From an uncultured Eubacteriales bacterium (GTDB lineage: Bacteria > Bacillota_A > Clostridia > Lachnospirales > Lachnospiraceae), in the NCBI GenBank assembly GCA_902803345.1, contig CADCPV010000292.1, positions 1 to 7,897 on the forward strand: a stretch of 7,897 nucleotides of DNA. Direction: 5' to 3'. The translations under genes and the position numbers were made by a program. The notes under the pieces are model-generated. The model was not told the DNA's origin. It made no database searches and was given only the letters and a program-made list of their open reading frames with translations. Within the stretch, counting starts at the first letter, position 1, and every line of letters begins with the position of its first letter. Positions 5,551-7,897 of the stretch are shown piece by piece.

Positions 5551-7881
5551 GACCGACTGGAAACAATAATTGAGATGGTCCGCCCCTGCAAGACGGCAGC
5601 GGATATCGGCTGTGATCATGGCTTTACGGCGATCCGGCTTGTGGAGGACGGAAAAGCAGAACATGCAATCTGTTCGGATATCGGGTCGGGACCGCTTCAG
5701 CGGGCGGCAGCGCATATTCGGGAACAGGGATTAGCGGACCGGATCGAATGCCGCGAAGGAGACGGGCTTTCAACTGTAGCGCCTGAAGAGGCGGACTGTA
5801 TCATCATTGCCGGGATGGGCGGAAAGCTGATGCGTCGGATTCTTCTTGACGGAGTTTCAGTCCTTTCGGGGGTGGAACAGCTGATCCTGTCGCCGCATAC
5901 CGACATCCCGGAGGTCCGGCGGACGCTTCAGGAGCTGCATTTTCGAATTGATGCGGAACGGATGGTGCTGGATCTTGGCAAATATTATACGGTAATCCGC
6001 GCCGTTCCGGGAGAAATGCAGCTGAGCCCGGAAGAGGCGGAATACGGTCCCTGTCTTCTCCGGGATCGGAGTGATGTCTTTCTTTCCTGGCTTTCCTATG
6101 AGATCGGACTGCAGCAGGAGGTATTGTCGAATCTCAGGGACAGTGATTCTCAGTCCGCGGACAAAGTCCGCAGGGAACGGAAAAGGAAATTACAGGAATT
6201 AAAAACCTTGCTGGAGGCAAAAATGATACACGTCATCATCAATGAAGAACGCTATGAATACCCGGAAGGAACAAGCCTGCAGTATATCGCAGAGGATATG
6301 CAGAGCGATTATTCCGAGGATATTGTTCTGGCCTTTGTCAACGGACGGCTCAGGGAACTGTTTCACCGGGTGCCGGATGGCGCGCGGCTGGACTTTGTGA
6401 CGACCGGGAACAAGATCGGCGCGGAAACCTATCAGCGCTCCGTGATTTTCCTGATGCTCTGTGCGTTCCGGGATGTCTACGGCCCGAAGATCGGCCGGCA
6501 GCTCTTTGTGGATTACCAGATCGGAAACGGCCTGTTCGTGCGTTTCTCCGGCGGAGAGTGCACCGACGAAATGCTGGATGCGGTGTCCGACCGGATGATG
6601 CAGCTCGTGCGTATGGACATTCCGTTCCGGAAGGAAAGTGTTCCGACCAAAGAAGCTGTGCGGCGTTTTCAGGAGCTCGGCCTCGAAAAGAAATCGAAGC
6701 TCTTCAGCTACCGGCGCGCTTCCGAGACAAACATTTACCATTTAGGGGAAATGCAGGATTATTATTTTGCCTACATGGTGCCGTCGACCGGGTATCTCAG
6801 GTATTTCCGGCTGCAGCGCTATGACGGATCAGCGGGTTTCATCCTGCAGACGCCTTCCTTCACGAGCCCGAAAGAAATCCGGCCTTATGAGCCGCACGAA
6901 AAGCTTTACCGCACCATGGAGTCCTCGACCGCCTGGTCCGAGCGGCTGAAGATCAGCTGTGCGGGCGATCTGAATGACTGGATCACGAATGCCGGCGCGA
7001 ATGAACTCGTGCTGATCCAGGAGGCAATCATGGAAAAGCGTTTCGGGGATATCGCGGAGAAAATCGCGGAATCCGGCAAGAAAATCGTTCTGATCGCCGG
7101 ACCGAGTTCTTCGGGGAAGACGACTTTCTCGCATCGGCTTTCGGTACAGCTCCGGGCACTCGGGCTCCGGCCGCATCCGATTGCCTGCGATAATTATTTC
7201 CTGGACCGCGACAGTTATCCGCTGGATGAGAACGGAAAGGCGGATTTCGAGGCGATCACCTGCATCGATATCGAACTTCTGAACCAAAACTTCTCAGATC
7301 TTTTAGCGGGAAAGACCGTCCTGATGCCAAGCTTCAATTTTGTCTCCGGAAAGCAGGAGTTTTTGGGCAACACGCTTCAGATTTCGGACGGCGATGTCAT
7401 TATTCTTGAGGGCATCCACTGCCTCAATGATTCGCTGACTTATGCGCTTCCCGAGGATGAGAAATTCCGCATCTACATCAGCGCGCTGACGACGCTGAAT
7501 ATCGACGAACACAACTGCATCCCGCCGACCGATGTGCGGCTTCTTCGGCGGATTGTCCGGGATGCCCGTACCCGCGGCAATACCGCGCAGTCGACGATCG
7601 CGCGCTGGGACAGCGTTCGTGCCGGCGAGGAACGCAATATCTTCCCCTGGCAGGAGACTGCGGACGTGATGGTTAACTCGGCGCTGATTTACGAGCTTCC
7701 GGTTCTGAAAGCTTATGCGGAGCCGCTGCTTTTCTGCGTGCCCGAGGATTCGCCCGAGTATCTGGAGGCCAAGCGCCTGCTGAAATTCCTGGATTATTTC
7801 CTCCCGGTACCGACGGAGGAAATCCCCCGAAACTCCATCGTCCGCGAATTCATCGGCGGCGGCTGTTTCGGTGTCGGGTAA
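5539..7881 (+). CDS. trmK: Fused tRNA (adenine-N1)-methyltransferase TrmK and uridine-kinase-type nucleoside kinase
   Basis: One uninterrupted 780-codon frame contains two complete proteins. Residues 1-228 are TrmK, the SAM-dependent enzyme that forms m1A at position 22 of tRNAs: motif I is ADIGCDHG (21-28), a second SAM-contact segment is SDIGSGPLQ (46-54), the family's AGMGG is at 91-95, then ILSPHTD and KYYTVIRA, with a charged helical C-terminal end. Residues 229-780 are a nucleoside kinase of the clostridial TGS-containing type: TGS domain about 229-290, ThrRS-like second additional domain about 295-440, then a phosphoribulokinase/uridine-kinase fold with Walker A GPSSSGKTT (521-529), the DNYF acidic residue Asp551, and LEGIHCLND. 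Both parts have the lengths expected of separate genes. The kinase would phosphorylate a (probably pyrimidine) nucleoside in salvage; its substrate is uncertain. The kinase's own Met229 and Shine-Dalgarno survive, so a free 552-residue kinase may also be made. One A in an A5 run joins the frames; an indel or assembly error is possible. Confidence 0.88.
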   Translation: MKLSDRLETIIEMVRPCKTAADIGCDHGFTAIRLVEDGKAEHAICSDIGSGPLQRAAAHIREQGLADRIECREGDGLSTVAPEEADCIIIAGMGGKLMRRILLDGVSVLSGVEQLILSPHTDIPEVRRTLQELHFRIDAERMVLDLGKYYTVIRAVPGEMQLSPEEAEYGPCLLRDRSDVFLSWLSYEIGLQQEVLSNLRDSDSQSADKVRRERKRKLQELKTLLEAKMIHVIINEERYEYPEGTSLQYIAEDMQSDYSEDIVLAFVNGRLRELFHRVPDGARLDFVTTGNKIGAETYQRSVIFLMLCAFRDVYGPKIGRQLFVDYQIGNGLFVRFSGGECTDEMLDAVSDRMMQLVRMDIPFRKESVPTKEAVRRFQELGLEKKSKLFSYRRASETNIYHLGEMQDYYFAYMVPSTGYLRYFRLQRYDGSAGFILQTPSFTSPKEIRPYEPHEKLYRTMESSTAWSERLKISCAGDLNDWITNAGANELVLIQEAIMEKRFGDIAEKIAESGKKIVLIAGPSSSGKTTFSHRLSVQLRALGLRPHPIACDNYFLDRDSYPLDENGKADFEAITCIDIELLNQNFSDLLAGKTVLMPSFNFVSGKQEFLGNTLQISDGDVIILEGIHCLNDSLTYALPEDEKFRIYISALTTLNIDEHNCIPPTDVRLLRRIVRDARTRGNTAQSTIARWDSVRAGEERNIFPWQETADVMVNSALIYELPVLKAYAEPLLFCVPEDSPEYLEAKRLLKFLDYFLPVPTEEIPRNSIVREFIGGGCFGVG
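6213..6225 (+). promoter_or_regulatory. Internal Shine-Dalgarno and ATG for independent translation of the kinase half
   Basis: GGAGG (6213-6217) is followed after five bases by the in-frame ATG at 6223-6225, codon 229 of the long frame. This is the best-spaced Shine-Dalgarno in the window. Starting here gives a 552-residue protein that begins directly with the TGS domain (MIHVIINEERYEYPEGTSL), a natural N-terminus for this kinase family. Even if the fusion is real, ribosomes could start here and give separate kinase. Confidence 0.65.
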
Positions 7882-7897
7882 GGGCTTCGGAAGCAGC

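Noticed and set aside
7882..7897. GCTTCGGAAGC near the right edge as a possible operon terminator
   Set aside because: The stem is only four to five pairs and the window ends before any T tract could be seen.

Overview
The window looks like chromosomal DNA from a Bacillota bacterium of class Clostridia, plausibly a gut Lachnospiraceae-type organism. This rests on the dgt-dnaG-trmK order, the Shine-Dalgarno-led genes with some likely TTG starts, a BspA-type leucine-rich-repeat protein, and a lipoprotein with Thr/Glu-rich linkers. No species can be named. All genes lie on the + strand, and nothing in the window looks like a phage, transposon, CRISPR array, tRNA or rRNA.

Region 1 (1-2655) holds cell-surface genes. 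The 3' end of a BspA/LRR_5-type protein runs in from the left edge (1-570). It is followed by a well-formed sigma-A promoter with a dyad at the predicted transcription start. Next comes a large secreted lipoprotein (661-2655) with a transglutaminase-like catalytic core (Cys331, His368, Asp383, numbered from the ATG at 652). A Thr/Glu-rich tether lies on each side of the core, and a small beta-rich module ends the protein.

Region 2 (2656-2764) is a short intergenic stretch with two inverted repeats. Their T-rich flanks lie on the minus-strand side, so the terminator signal seems to point the 'wrong' way.

Region 3 (2765-7881) is a tight nucleotide/replication/tRNA operon: a dGTPase-like HD phosphohydrolase (dgt), DNA primase (dnaG), and one long reading frame that starts as the tRNA m1A22 methyltransferase TrmK and continues into a TGS/ThrRS-like/uridine-kinase-type nucleoside kinase. 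dnaG and trmK overlap by ATGA. In many Bacillota the principal sigma factor gene rpoD sits between dnaG and trmK; here it is absent.

The most notable object is the 780-codon TrmK-kinase frame. The junction keeps a good Shine-Dalgarno sequence and the kinase's own ATG. A run of five A's just before that ATG decides the outcome: with four A's TrmK would stop at a normal ATGA overlap. The frame may be a real recent fusion, a single-base indel, or a sequencing/assembly artefact, and the sequence alone cannot separate these.
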